Shown: positions 22,854-37,877 of the stretch, in pieces
Layout of the letters: every line of letters starts with the position of its first letter
Position numbering within the stretch: position 1 is the stretch's first letter
Origin: Phellopilus nigrolimitatus
Taxonomy: Eukaryota > Basidiomycota > Agaricomycetes > Hymenochaetales > Hymenochaetaceae
Length of the DNA: 64,000 nucleotides
Assembly: GCA_021029095.1 (NCBI GenBank)
Contig: JAJOHG010000064.1
Location: 90,926-154,925 of the forward strand
Direction of reading: 5' to 3'
Translations under genes and position numbers: made by a program
The notes under the pieces: model-generated
What the model was told of the DNA's origin: nothing
What the model saw: only the letters and a program-made list of their open reading frames with translations
The model's database searches: none

Positions 22854-23587
22854 GATAGGAGCTCAGACACAAACGAGCAGAGCCGATGAGACTCAGATAA
22901 GATTAAAGCAGACGGAAATCGCGTTATTCGACGCGAACGACGACGAGCACACGAACCACGACAATGTGGTCGCAGACGAAAAGTTGCGCGAGCACATCCA
23001 TGACCCAAATCCGAAAGTGCGTGACGACAACCAGTCTGTGTGACATATGTCACAGTGCCTTATTTGTATGTTTTTGTTTTTACATCAACGGGAGTATTGT
23101 AAATTCGTCATCGGGGCATAACGTAACATATCACAGTCAGGATGTGTTTCTACTATGCTTTCGGGAAGAAATACAATAATACATGACAACGACGGTGTAG
23201 AGATCCTCTGTCTCAAAAACGAATGCTCCGCGTTAAATCTCTTTTCAGGCTCGCAGAGTTCATGTTCAGACTAAAATTCTCTCTTGCCGAGCACTCACTC
23301 TGAATCGAACTTCGAGATTATCATATACTAATTATAGGAAACCAAACAGTTTGTATATGCCACTCTAGTCTATCACACTGACTTGAAGCTAAGAACTCAG
23401 AGCAGAGTGCGACTACCGCATCGAATTTACACCTCCGCCGGTCGAGTCTACTGTGATTTTGGAAGTATTTCCAGCAGCTAAATACAATTACATAAGTAGA
23501 TTTGTCGATTGGAAAGCATGTATCAGATATAAATGGTGGATAGTCAACAGAAAGAAGAGAAAAGAAACAGAAAAGAAATCTCATTCA
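22854..23587. other. Intergenic region between RRM4-like and MAD3 genes
   Basis: 734 bp between two minus-strand genes: promoter and leader of the Rrm4-like gene on the left, 3'UTR of MAD3 on the right (AT-rich around 23,050-23,580). No additional gene is recognised. Confidence 0.5.
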
Positions 23588-25284
23588 TTAGAGATCTTTG
23601 TAATTCTTGAATGGATCCTTCCTGAGCGCCTCCGCCTCGCTCGATGCCCCGGAAGGGCCGCTGCCCCCAACTGGCTTCAAGCGCATAACAGATTCTGGAA
23701 CAGGCAACGTTGCCGAGGTAGGAGCGGGTGTCTCTGCTGTCGGCTGCAAAATAGCTCAGCGAGTCCTGATGTGCGTATCGCAAGAAGCGCAGAATAACAA
23801 ACCTCGTCTTTAAATGGCACAAAGCGCGGTGTTGCAGGGACAGATGGCTTCGCCTTCGACGCATTCTCCTCGACAGTGTCTACGAAAGGAGTAAACGCCC
23901 CCTTTGCAGGCGTCTTTGGTAGAAGGCGCGCACTCGTGCTGGCACTGCCTCCAGCGGGAGAAACACACTCTGGGTCCCTGAACGGCACAATCTTCGTCGG
24001 ACCGCGTATACCCGTACCCGTGCTCCCTCCAGTAGGAGCGGGCTCCGGATCCTTATAGGGCACAATCTTCGGCGCTCCGCGCGCCCTAGTGCTCGCATCC
24101 CTTGTCGCGGCCCGCGACGCCCCGCGTTGCTTCAATACCGCACCTTGCATCTTCTCAGCGCCGCGCACGTTCTCTTTGATGCGCTCCTTGCGTGTGCCAA
24201 GTTCGGGCCACGCGTTGCCGGATGCGGCTTCTGCCGCTGTGCCTGTGGGGTCAACGAAGATCGGCATGCGTCCGTTGGGACGAGCGCCGACCGACGCGAG
24301 CGAGGAGGAAGAGGATGGCGCGGAGAAGACATCGTGCGTAGGCGTAGTGGACAGGGGGCTGCGCCGCGAGGACGACGCGGAGACGAGCGACGACGAGGTC
24401 GACAATGACGAGGTCGACTCGCCGAGGACTCTGCGGCGTGGTACCGATTCAACGGAGGCAGAGGTAGCTGGCACAGTAAAAGTATCGGAAGATTCCGATG
24501 CGGGGACGGGAGCGGAAACCATCATGCGTTTCTGGAAGTCGCGGTGCCGCCTTTCGAGACGATCGAGCGGCTCTACTTTGCGTGCAATACCCAGGAGGTA
24601 TGTCTCATCCGCTTTAGTACGCCTATAAGATTGTTGTTACCTACCGCACTTCAGTACAGCGACGAGAAGAACATGTGCACACCTGTTCGACTTTTCCAAA
24701 ACGCCCGCATACTCCTCATATAGCTTCGCCCATCCCGTGCCGATTTCATTTACGAGCAGAAACTCAAAGATGACTTCAGGCTTGTCGACGTAGGTCGCAT
24801 AACGAACCCATAAGTTGAGGTACCGCGCATCGGCCTTTGCGAACGCAGAGTGACGCATGACGCGCGTAGCCTCCTCAAGGAGCTCAAGGATGCCCGACTC
24901 GGCGGACTGGCCGCGCGGGTAGTGCTCTACAGTCCAGGTGACGAGACGAACGTACGCGTCCAAAAGAAGTTCTTCGGCGTCTTCGAGGGTCAGTTCGTCC
25001 TCGTCCCCGCTGTCCTCGTCTTCGTCATCGACGCGTTCTCCGTCCTCTGCCTGCGCCGCAAGCTTATCGACGTGTGCTTGTGCTTCCCGGACACTCTCGC
25101 GCAAACGGGCCTTGGTTGCCGCAAAGCGCGCGTCGCGCTGTCCGTGAGGTGTTGCGAGGACAGACGCGAGCGCCGTTGCGCGCCGTCCGCCCGCAAGCGG
25201 CTGGATGTTCTCTTTCGCGGCTTCGAGGATATCGCAGTCGACGATGACATTCGCTGACTCCTCTTCGTCGTATTCTCCTGACAT
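23588..25284 (-). CDS. MAD3: Spindle assembly checkpoint protein Mad3/BubR1-like
   Basis: Three exons, 24683-25284, 23803-24622 and 23588-23743, give 525 aa. An N-terminal KEN box (AAKENIQPLAGGR, residues ~20-32) precedes the Mad3/Bub1 homology TPR region: YVRLVTWTVEHYPRG, YLNLWVRYA, IFEFLLVNEIGTGWAKLYEEYA, KADETYLLGIARKVEPLDRL, RHRDFQKRM. A second KEN motif (RIKENVRGAEKM) and the MPIFVDP segment follow, as in fungal Mad3. There is no kinase domain, so it is Mad3 rather than Bub1. In the mitotic checkpoint complex the first KEN blocks Cdc20 as a pseudosubstrate, delaying anaphase. The C-terminus has repeated KIVPYKDPE / KIVPFRDPE / RFVPFKDE segments, an unusual tandem short motif. It is not operonic with neighbours, though three minus-strand genes follow one another here. 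Confidence 0.9.
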
Positions 25285-25841
25285 TGGGGCGTCGAGGTGG
25301 TTGGTCGTGGTTGGTGATCAAGTCAAAGGCGCGTATGGACGCGCTTCAAAAGGCTCGACTTTACAATGGAAAGACGACACGTGATGCTCCAGGGCGTCCG
25401 CTTTTGTTCCGACTTCTGTCCTTTCCACTTGTAGATGACGATATGTGTAATCCATTGCGTCGATACGTTATATGAGATGGCCGTACGTTTACAAACATGC
25501 GTGAACGAAAAAGCAAGAAAGTCTCAAAAAAAGAATCAAATATGTCTGCGCCACACCGCCAGACCAATCCCTCAAACCGAGACGGAGAAAGAAGCGGTAT
25601 CACGGGTATTACCATGGGAATGAAGTGTACATATAGCAGTCAGACAAGGGAAGTGGAATGTGTCCTTTCCTGCTAGAGCGTTGTCACTCGGCCTGCCGCA
25701 GCAACAGTGTGCGTTCGTTATACAAGGTTTTCGTGTTCGATTGTTTCCCCGCACTGTTCGCAAAAGAGAAAAGGCTCTGATCAGTTTTCATTCTAAGAGA
25801 ACTAAGAGAATTGCGTATAAGCTCACCATGAGCAAAGGAAT
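25285..25841. other. Intergenic region, MAD3 promoter / MAPK 3'UTR
   Basis: 557 bp between MAD3 and the first MAP kinase, both on the minus strand. It has an AT-rich centre and a GC-rich part close to the MAD3 start. No gene is recognised. Confidence 0.45.
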
Positions 25842-27288
<1,447 letters not shown>

Positions 27289-30200
27289 TGCGAAGTGTAA
27301 AGGAGCGTAGCGCAGACAGCAGTGGCGACGACGGCGACGACGACGACGACGACGAAGAGCGAGAGAAGGCGCGGGACAATAAGGACAAGGAGCAAGGAGC
27401 ACAAGGCGACGGTTTGTATTTAAGTAGCTCAAGGAACCTAGAATGAAAAGTAATAACCCTTAATAAGGTAATTACTTAGCTAATATGTACAAAAGTAAAC
27501 AATTGGAATTGTTTCGCTTGTCCTCTAAACTCTTCCATTTTCCTATGGCGATGAGACGCTATCGGGCAACCCCCTCTGTACTGTATCCTGGCAACTGTAT
27601 TCCCACCCGATACAAGGTCTAGTTTACTTATCATCTTGATTCTGCTTGCTCGATATGTGGAACCCGAGTATCATATTCTGTCAAACCGCTGAGAGCTTCA
27701 TCTTCTCATGAGACGCGTATCACTCTATTTCTATCGACGATGCTCGCAAAAGCCTTACCTATAAGCCGATGTTGAATGCTATTCTGATGCTTGAAATTTG
27801 TTCCAGCCAAGACAGCGGACGCGTCGTTTTCTACTTTCATCTCCTTGACAATTGCAATCCCTTCACGTAGAATCCCGCGCACATTCCATGGACGTGAGCA
27901 TGCAACCGGTACCGCGACCGATTATCATCGAAAACCGCCGAGGAAACGGTGGTTGAGGAAGATATCTTGGCCAGCGCGCCCATACGCAGTATCAGTAGTC
28001 ATTCATCCCTTCTATTTCTATCGAACATGTATCATACGATGGCTGAACGACATCTTCAATTATCTCCAAACGATTTGCTGCCTTCGAGGTAACTGAAAGC
28101 CCTATTCGGCATAAGGGAACTTCAGTGAGTGCTGAAGATGCGACTGTCCTGGAACCACCACCATCTCTGACTTTCTCCCACACATTCTTTGGTATTTGCA
28201 CGAACTGCGACGAAGACGCAAATCATCGATCTCTCTGTCGGACGTTGCCTTCCAAGCGGCCCTGCTGATGGTGCGAAGGTTATTCGATTCAACATGTTTT
28301 GCTTCCGGCCGGCGGTTACCGTTTTGACTCCGTCTGTCTATAAAAGTTCTGCGATCACTGTTGGTACTACGATGCGGGCCGTCTTTCTCTCTTCGACCTC
28401 TCAACCATCAGGCATCGTTGATATACCGCGAGCTCGTCTGTCATACGCGTTCGTGCAGCTCAGTGGCACCAACCGACTATGGTCTTTCTACTCTCTCACA
28501 CGTACCTCGTCCTTCACCGGCTCTCGCCTTTCTTTGTTCCTCTGTCGCGTTCGCCTATCCAAGCCTGCCTTCCCCGACGACACCAGCGAACTATCAAATC
28601 AATATGTTCGCTTTGCGCCATCTATTGGATCCCATCCTGAAATAACCAGTTGGACTCTGGTCGTTTGTCCTTGGGAAAAAGTCACCTGGTCATCTGTCTG
28701 GCCCTCGAGGTCGCTGTGGTTCTTTCAAGGCTATAAAGCCAAATATAATCTGGCCTCCGAACGCCGCATGCCTTCATTCTGCGCTAATAATAAACCTATA
28801 TCGCTCTCCGCAGCTCGAGATGACAACAGCGCCCAGCTACCCAAAGCCGCTGCTACTTCTTGCGATCAACAATCTCCGGATCGCGGGATGAATGATCACT
28901 AGGAAAAAATGCTCCAATATTGCAAGGACATTGATGGGCCACGCTGAAAGGCCCTTCTGAAACCAAACGGCGTAAGCACTATCATTTAAAGTTCTCAATA
29001 AAAGTGGCAGATGCTTCGCTTTGGAATCAACGTTCATCTTGATGTCAGCAGCGCAGTAGCATACTTCCAGCGTTCGCAACTTAACGTATGCGCGAGAACT
29101 TTCCTTTAACGTGGCCGCTGGGACCAAGCCTAGGTTCATAACTAGTCATCGTTGAGTTGTGTTGAATATCGACAACTATTCTATGGTATATTGGTGACGC
29201 CTGGTTTCGAACCTAGACCATGCTTTTAGAAGCATTGAAGTTCCAACCTCATTGTCCTCAATTCAAGATGAATCTAGCCTTTCATAGCAGCAGCACAGTT
29301 CGTCTTTGACTCGGGATCTTTGCGTGCAACCGCCCATATTACAAAATTGGTGCTTCGTCTGTCCCTGGTTCGCGGACCCGAAGAGGGTCTCTCGGTCTTT
29401 CTCTACGTTGCCTCTATTGATGTGCTCGTTGGTGCCTGCCGGGTCCGAGCGCGAAGACGGAACTCGTGTTGGACTGTAGATCTTTACATCTGCATACGGC
29501 AGAACAGTTATCGAGAGTATTGAAGTTGCCTTGCGGCGGCGCCGTCGCTTGTCCGCAGTTCGTTATCTTTGACTTCACTGATCATCGCACACCGCCTCGT
29601 GGTCTTTGCCCCCTCGCGCGTGCAAGGCTGGCGCGGCGCGAACTGCGGGATGCCAGAGCGGGGCCCCGGGGTAGACTTTCTGCGCACGCAAGTTCGGACG
29701 GACGATGGGGTGATAAGCTGGGCGAACGTGGGCCGAAAGTAGCGAAAAGTGCAAGCGTGATAGGTGCGTCCCGAGACTTTAAGAAATCAGACGTTCGTGC
29801 TCGACTGCTTGATCGCTTACATATCTACACCGGGGCTTATTTCAGCTTACTTGCACAAAAAAACAGGCACCGAGGGGGAGGGGGATCGAGGAAGTCGAAA
29901 AGACGAGAAACGAGAAATTGACAATGGGAAGAACGCCCACTCACTTCTCAAACCGTACACGCGCTGAGCGTACGCACTCTATATCTTCTGCCTTTGATAC
30001 AAATCCTTCGATAGTCATATTAATACCGGAGCCTGTTTGTTCTCCGAAAAGAGAGATATGTTACAGCGAATAACAGGCCAGGAGGAGCCGTGTCATCATA
30101 AACATGATAATACATAATTTTGCGACAGTGATGGCAAGAAGGGGGTGTGCGTTATAGCCGCCAGATGGCGTCAAATGAGTGCGTTATGAGTGGTGTCGGT

Positions 30201-30384
30201 ATCGAGATCGATGCGGTGTGGTATTGTGCGATGGTGGCGAGCGCTGTTGCACGTTCGAGGATCTACTGGTTTTCGTCGGCAACTTTGATGTCGATATGAC
30301 TTGGACAGAACGGGGAGCGCGCAGCGAATGGCAGGCGAGAAGAGCCGTGGGTCGTGCGTCCTTTGAGTAAATCTGGCGCAGGAA
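27289..30384. other. Long region between two MAP kinase genes, no secure gene
   Basis: About 3.1 kb. A 237-codon plus-strand frame at 28189-28902 and scattered frames at 27,790-28,200 do not resemble a known family, and I could not join them by introns into a convincing protein. A 100-codon minus-strand frame ends at 28837 (MNLGLVPAATLKE...). GC content rises around 29,580-29,720. A decayed or orphan gene at 27.8-28.9 kb remains possible. The right end should hold the 3'UTR of MAPK copy 2, the left end the promoter of copy 1. Confidence 0.4.
27324..27357. repeat. GAC trinucleotide repeat in MAPK copy 1 leader
   Basis: An imperfect (GAC)n tract, (GGCGACGAC)-like then six GAC units, starts about 35 bp upstream of the MAPK start codon, in the presumed 5' leader. 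Confidence 0.8.
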
Positions 30385-32127
<1,743 letters not shown>

Positions 32128-33011
32128 ATCTGCTTCGTGTGGTGTGTATCTGGCCGTCGATGCTGGCAGTGGTGATGGTCGATGGGAAAGGAGCGAAGAC
32201 AAGAACAAGAAGTGAGGAATGGACGCTGTACTTGCTACTGTAGACTAGACCAGAAACGGGAGAGGACCAATATAATTCCATTTATATACTTCGGCACGTA
32301 ATGCGTCACATGACTCGCTCTCTTGTCTTCCATGGCGGCACTTTGGCTTCAATCCGCATCACTAAAGACTTGACGGCAGACCGGACTTGCGGTTCGTATG
32401 AGCGAATCCCGACATTCGCAAATTGTATCCGTCTGTGTTTTACCCAGAGCCAAGGGTATCCTATGTATTCTTGTTATTCCGAAATTCAAAATGGCGAATA
32501 GATTTGACGTCATGGGAAAGCGGCCCTTTTTCATATGACAATTCTTATCTATGTAGTTTTTTTTTTTTTAATTTAAAAAAAAGGGATGTTGAAGGCACTG
32601 GCATCGTGTGTATCAGACTGGCGTAAGCAGGTGCTCGACTATTCAAAGAGAGAGAGAAAATGAATACAGGTTATAAACGATTTTTTTTAAATGTACGTGC
32701 CGACCCCACCTCCTGATAATTTTCGGTAATTGTTTTCAATGGAGACATTTTTCAAAGCTCAGATGCCTGTGGAAGTACCACTGGGAACGATTTTAAGTCA
32801 TATGCATAGTACTAGATAGCTAATAGTGCGAGAAAACCCTGTTGTGCCATATTCTCTATCATATATCCAGGGTCGCCTTTGGCAAACTTTTTTGGTGTTT
32901 CTTTTGAATTTCATGGGATTTTGTTGTCACCATTGTAAGATCGGCAGTGGCGGTGTATTCCACTACCGCCGAAACGGCGCGTCCTTTCTCTCGCGTCTCT
33001 TTCAACCAACC
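32128..33011. promoter_or_regulatory. Divergent promoter region, MAPK copy 2 / dynactin p27
   Basis: 884 bp separate two divergently transcribed genes. The middle (32,520-32,720) is A/T-rich with runs of T and A. No gene is recognised; it must hold both promoters. Confidence 0.5.
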
Positions 33012-33597
33012 ATGCCGCCAATGTAAGTCCTGCAACTCGATCTATGGGCGTCACATTCTCAGATAGCAATGCAGAAAAGATAAATACACAATTCACTCGA
33101 AGGCTGTCGTGTGCCAGGACGTCGAGCTCAAGGGAGACATCACCATCGGCGCGGGCACGGTCGTGCACCCGAAGGCGTCCATTTTCGCTATCGCAGGGCC
33201 CATCTTCATCGGCGCGAACAACATCATCGAAGAGAGCGCGGTCATCGTGAACCGCCGCCGCGAGCCGATGCGCATCGGTGACGACAACCTCTTTGAAATC
33301 GGCACGCGCGTCGAGTGCCCCGTGGTCGGCGACCGGAACACGGTGTGCACGAAGGCACGCGTGCATCACACGGTGCGCCTGGGCAACTTCTGTGTCGTCG
33401 GCCCGCGCTGCCTCGTTGTGCCTGTGGAGGACGAAATCGTGGACGATTATACGGTGTTTTGGGGACCGGACGCGGAGAGGAGGATGTGGAGCGGGAGGGG
33501 GAAGGTCCAGGAGGCGGATTTGAGGAAGAAGCATGGGGATTATCTGAGAGAAATGCTGCCGAAATTTAACCGTCAGAGGAGAGGTGATGCATCGTAG
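33012..33597 (+). CDS. Dynactin subunit 6 (p27)
   Basis: Two exons: a tiny 11-nt first exon (33012-33022) and 33075-33597, giving 177 aa. The joined start MPPIKDKYTIHSKAVVCQDV is characteristic of DCTN6. It continues with left-handed beta-helix hexapeptide repeats (DITIGAGTVVHPKASIFAI, IFIGANNIIEESAVI, RIGDDNLFEIGTRVECPVV, HHTVRLGNFCVVG). With p25, p62 and Arp11 it forms the pointed-end complex of dynactin, the dynein activator used for nuclear and endosome transport in hyphae. The intron acceptor at GCAG (33074) was chosen because it alone yields the conserved DKYTIHSKA segment. Length matches the family (about 180-190 aa). Confidence 0.9.
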
Positions 33598-33994
33598 CGG
33601 AGCCTTGGTGAGTTGCAAAGACGAGCGCTGACCTCTAAGAAGGTTCTGATTTTTGTGATCAGTTTCGTCTGTCTCTGCAGTTATTTGTCTTGTACATGTA
33701 CATGTACACACACATCTTTTACTTATGAGAGCTTAGGCTTCATTGCATTGAAAGGCTTCGGGGTTCGATATAGGCACAATCTGCAATGTGCTGATCAGTT
33801 CCTGCAATAACCCCCTATCCCTTTTGGCAATACATTCCGTAATTAGCAGCAGCTTCTCCTCGCCCCGCAACAACCTTAGCTCCCCAATACATTGTCATGT
33901 GAGCGCGTCTTAGGGGGATACGAAATGCAAATAGATCGCATTGGCGCTTTTTTTATCTTGGCTGGCCTAATCGTGCACAACGACGTCGACAACA

Positions 33995-36468
33995 ATGAGC
34001 TCAGTTGTGAAAAGGACGCTGGACACCGAGCAGTTCAGTCCCAACGCTCCAGAGGACGAGAACTTCAAAAAGGATGCCGAGCAGGCGGATGCGGTCTCGG
34101 AATCCATCTCAGACAGTGTCGGCGCACAAAACTCAAAGGAGGAGCGCAAGCTGGTCAGGAAGCTCGACGGGCGCATTCTCCCCATCGCCTGCTTGATGTA
34201 TCTCTTTGCCTGTGAGCTGCTTTATTGCAAATCACCTCTAAGTCACCTTACGCGCTTGTAATTTTGTGCATTAGTCCTCGATCGCTCGAATCTGGGAAAT
34301 GCGCGTCTGCAAGGACTGCCCCAGGATGTGCTGCACGGCGACCCCACTGGCATTTTGTTCGACTGGATCAACTCGGCGTTTTTCTTCTCTTATGTATGTC
34401 AACGGACCTCTAGTCAAGTCTTTACTTTCCTTCTTGCGCCCTTCTTTCGACTTTCGGAATTTGATGTAATCGTTGGCCCGTGTTCAGATCCTCTGCCAAG
34501 TCCCCGCATCGGTCACCTCGAAACTCTTCCCGCCGCGTCTCTGGCTTGGCGCAGCGGCGATTGGGTGGGGAATTTGTTCGACATTGATGGTTAGCAGAAT
34601 TTTTTTATTTAATTATATTTAATTATATTTATGCTCCTTGAAAACTGGTTGAAATATGGTACAGTCGACCGGATTCAACTTCGCTGGCTTGTTGGTCGCT
34701 CGCATCGGTCTGGGCGTTTTTGAGGCGGGCTTCGGCCCTGGTATTCCCGTCTACTTGTGTACGTCGAAATTAAATATCTTCAGACAACACGCGTTGACGT
34801 CACCTCTTCCCAATATACTTAGCCTATTTCTACACAAAACACGAAATGGGACTGCGCATGGCGTACTGGTTCGGATTCGCCGCCGTCGCGGGCGCATTTG
34901 GCGGGCTCATCGCGTTCGGCGTCCAGCACGCCCACGCAGCCGTTGCGGACTGGCGCCTTTTGTTCATCATCGAGGTGATTTTCTTCTTCTTTTTCCTTAC
35001 AAAACGTTATATTCGAAGGAAAGCTAACACCGGACTACGCTTTGCACAGGGCATACCCGCCGTCCTCATGGGCCTCATCGCGCTCGTCTTTCTTCCCGAC
35101 CGACCGGAGATGACGAGTTTCCTCACCGAGGACGAGCGCAAGATCGCCGTCGCTCGCATGAACCGCGCAATCAGCGGCGATACCGGGCTTGTGCTCAATA
35201 AGGGTAAGCAGCGACCAGCTCGTAAATTCTCTCAAGTTGAATTGCATCCTATTAGCCCATGTCTGGGCTGCGCTCCGGGACTGGAGGGTAGGTCTTTTTT
35301 TCTCTAAATAGCTAGCTATGGTTTTTAGTATTTATTCACCTGGTGTAGGTGTATGTCGGAGGTGTGATTTATTTCGGCCTTAATTGTGCCCTCGCGTCCA
35401 TCTCTGCGTTCCTGCCAACTATTATTCAGACATTTGGATTCAGTGCGTTCTCTCTGCTGCCAGGTATTCAATGGACTCATGACGACTCGAACGATATATA
35501 GCGACTGCGATCACACAGCTGCTCACCGTCCCGCCGTACGCGGTCGCTGCGGTCGTGATCACCATCACTTCGTATGCGTCTGACAGGATGCAAAATCGGG
35601 GGCTATTTATGATCGGAGCGAATATGGTCGGAGGGATTGGATATCTGTAAGTATGCATCACTATTTAGAAGAAAGGCATGATGAAAAAGAGGGTTTTTCC
35701 GTTTTTTTTTTTTCCCTTCTGGGAAGACTCCTCCTGGTTGTGCCCACAAACGTGCACGCGCGCTATTTTGCCGTGTTTTGCATCACGAGCGGGACGTATA
35801 CAACCATCGGGCTCATCATCGCATGGTGTGCGTAACTTCTCCCCGCCGCCAAACTTGACAGAGCAATCATTGACCGAGGGATGTATTCTCCAGTTGCACA
35901 TAACCTGGGCTCGGAATCGAAGCGCGCGGCGGGCATCCCGATGTTTATGGCTATTGGACAGTGCGGGAGCATCCTGGGGTCGCATATATACCCCACGACA
36001 GACGGGCCGCGATACATGTGCGTCTTCCTTTGACTATAAGCTTTGCAAGATTGGTCTGATCGTTCTACGCGCCGTTTGGCTTCGAATGAATGTCGTACAT
36101 AGTATGGGGTTCGCTGGTATGTTCGATCTGTGACTGAGTGAGATTGAAGAACTGATGAGCTGCTTACAGTGACCTGCGCTCTCGAATTTCTCGGCGCGGT
36201 CTGTGCGCTTCTCCTCTCGGTAAAGCTTTTCTCTTCTCGTTTTCTTTCTGAACGAGTTGGCATTGAGTGCGTCCGGTGCAGATGTCGTACCACTGGGACA
36301 ACCGCCGGCGCGACCGCCTGTACGGCCGACCGAAGCCCGAGGCGAAGGTCGACACGTCCGAGCTAGCTGACAAGGTGCGACAGGTTCTTTTTTGAATCAC
36401 GGGCAATTGTGCTGACGATGGACCTCCTGTCGGAAAAAAAGGCGCCCGATTTTCGATATCTTCTCTGA
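33995..36468 (+). CDS. MFS transporter, Dal5/Tna1-like anion:cation symporter, copy 1
   Basis: Fifteen exons from 33995 to 36468 join in frame throughout and give 505 aa, the normal size for 12-TM carriers of this family (allantoate, nicotinate, pantothenate and similar organic anions). Landmarks: RKLDGRILPIACLMYLFAF (TM1), LDRSNLGNARLQGL after TM1, ARIGLGVFEAGFGPGIPVYL, FYTKHEMGLRMAYWFGFAA, DWRLLFIIEG, LPDRPEMTSFL and DERKIAVARMNR (central loop), TVPPYAVAAV, NLGSESKRAAGIPM, AIGQCGSILGSHIYP, and the usual C-terminus ADKAPDFRYLL. Substrate cannot be told from sequence. Exon 12 is only 14 nt. A paralogue of the same layout lies on the minus strand at 50448-52885. Confidence 0.9.
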
Positions 36469-37877
36469 CGATGGTGGATCTGCCGGGACGTGAATATGTG
36501 TACGTTAGGATTTTTCTGTAACGTGTAGGTTGGCCGGAATGAATGGGATTATGGTTCAAAACCAAGGTATGTGTTAGACGCTTTACCTGTTTGATCGGAA
36601 GAAGGTTTGGACTTCTCCAAAAGCGCCCCCCAAGGTTCTGAGAAACATGCTGGCTGGGTTCTGCGTGTTAGGCACTCGGGTGATAGTCCACAAATGAATG
36701 ACTTCAGATAAGACTTTGTGTGATTGTCAGAGCTAGAGCCTGAGGGCCTAGCGCCGATCCTGCACGAAGCAGAAAACATATATTACCCTTTTCTGGCCCT
36801 GAGGCTTGATGTCGATCTTCTTTGCCAGCCACAGCGGGCCGCTAGCGAGCTAGTTAGGCTTCTCGTATCTGGAGATTTCGCGCGATTTGTGTCTTCTCAT
36901 TTCAATCGGTATCAAAGTATGACAGGAAGATGTAGCACCGTGCTGCTAGTAAAGGGCCACCCCCGCGAGCTGGATCGCGAGGGGTTGAACTTCTAGGTGA
37001 AATTTGAATTGAAACTCTCACACACTGTCTTCGCGACCTTCGCGCTAACGATTCGGAGCCTCCTCCGGCCCTGTATCCATCGTGCTTTCATAACTAAGTG
37101 TAATAATATATATATATATATATATTAGTCTGCGTGACTTACCAGTTACCAAAAACAGAGGTCAATACATACTTCTCTACATGTATGTATGTAAGTCGTT
37201 CTAATTCTCATTTTCATAGGTGATGATCGTGTGGCGGATTAAGCTCATTGACGACAGGTAAATAAGCTTTAAGTAAGCTCCCTTAAGCAGATCGGAGAAT
37301 GATTTGAATTTTTGACTTGGTGACAACCTGATAATGATTTTGAATGCTTCAACCGCTCTTCATGACCGAATCAGGTTTTTCTTCGGATTTGGTTCGCAGG
37401 GCAGAACACTTTTCGAATTTTAGCAGCTAATAAGACCTATTTCTACGAGCTTTAAGCGAGCGAATGGATCTGGCATCTTTCTCTGCTCGACCGATCTCAA
37501 TAAAAAAAGAACTGAGAGCGGCCGTAGAGTGACGTGACAGACGAGGTTGATTGGTTCGGAGCTTGAAATGTTTGCATCAGTGTCTGCGCGTCGTCGATGA
37601 CAGTCCGACTTTGTCGTCTCCATCGTCCTCGTCGTCCCGCCCTCGTCCCCGCCGTCCCCGCCATCCCTGCCGTTGCCAGCTTCCGCTGTGGCCTCGTCGT
37701 TGTCCGTGTTATATCTGCTCATAGTCATTGTTGTTTAGACGTTTGCCGCAAGCCCCATCTTTCCCCAACCATCGTGAGTCTTTCTTTCCGTCATTGCTTA
37801 CGCATACGCAAGCCTCTGAGCCTCAGCACAATGGCCGTCGCGTGCGCAGCATCGATCTTCACCTTTTTCCAGAAACA
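36469..37877. other. Intergenic region between MFS copy 1 and the G3BP-like gene
   Basis: About 1.4 kb with no recognised gene. It contains a TA dinucleotide repeat (37104-37126) and, at 37,590-37,700, a C/T- and CGTC-rich stretch that is probably the G3BP-like transcription start region; a 5'UTR intron (CATCGTGAGT near 37,770) is possible. Confidence 0.45.
37104..37126. repeat. TA dinucleotide microsatellite
   Basis: About eleven uninterrupted TA units in the gap between the MFS and G3BP-like genes. Confidence 0.9.

Noticed and set aside
29190..29225. TGGTTTCGAACC, a tRNA T-loop-like motif on the minus strand
   Set aside because: The stem has mismatches and no matching acceptor strand or anticodon arm is found at tRNA distance.
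37728..37877. Upstream Met codons as start of the G3BP-like protein
   Set aside because: The extra N-terminus is unlike the family and lies in leader-like sequence; the NTF2 domain begins shortly after the Met at 37878.
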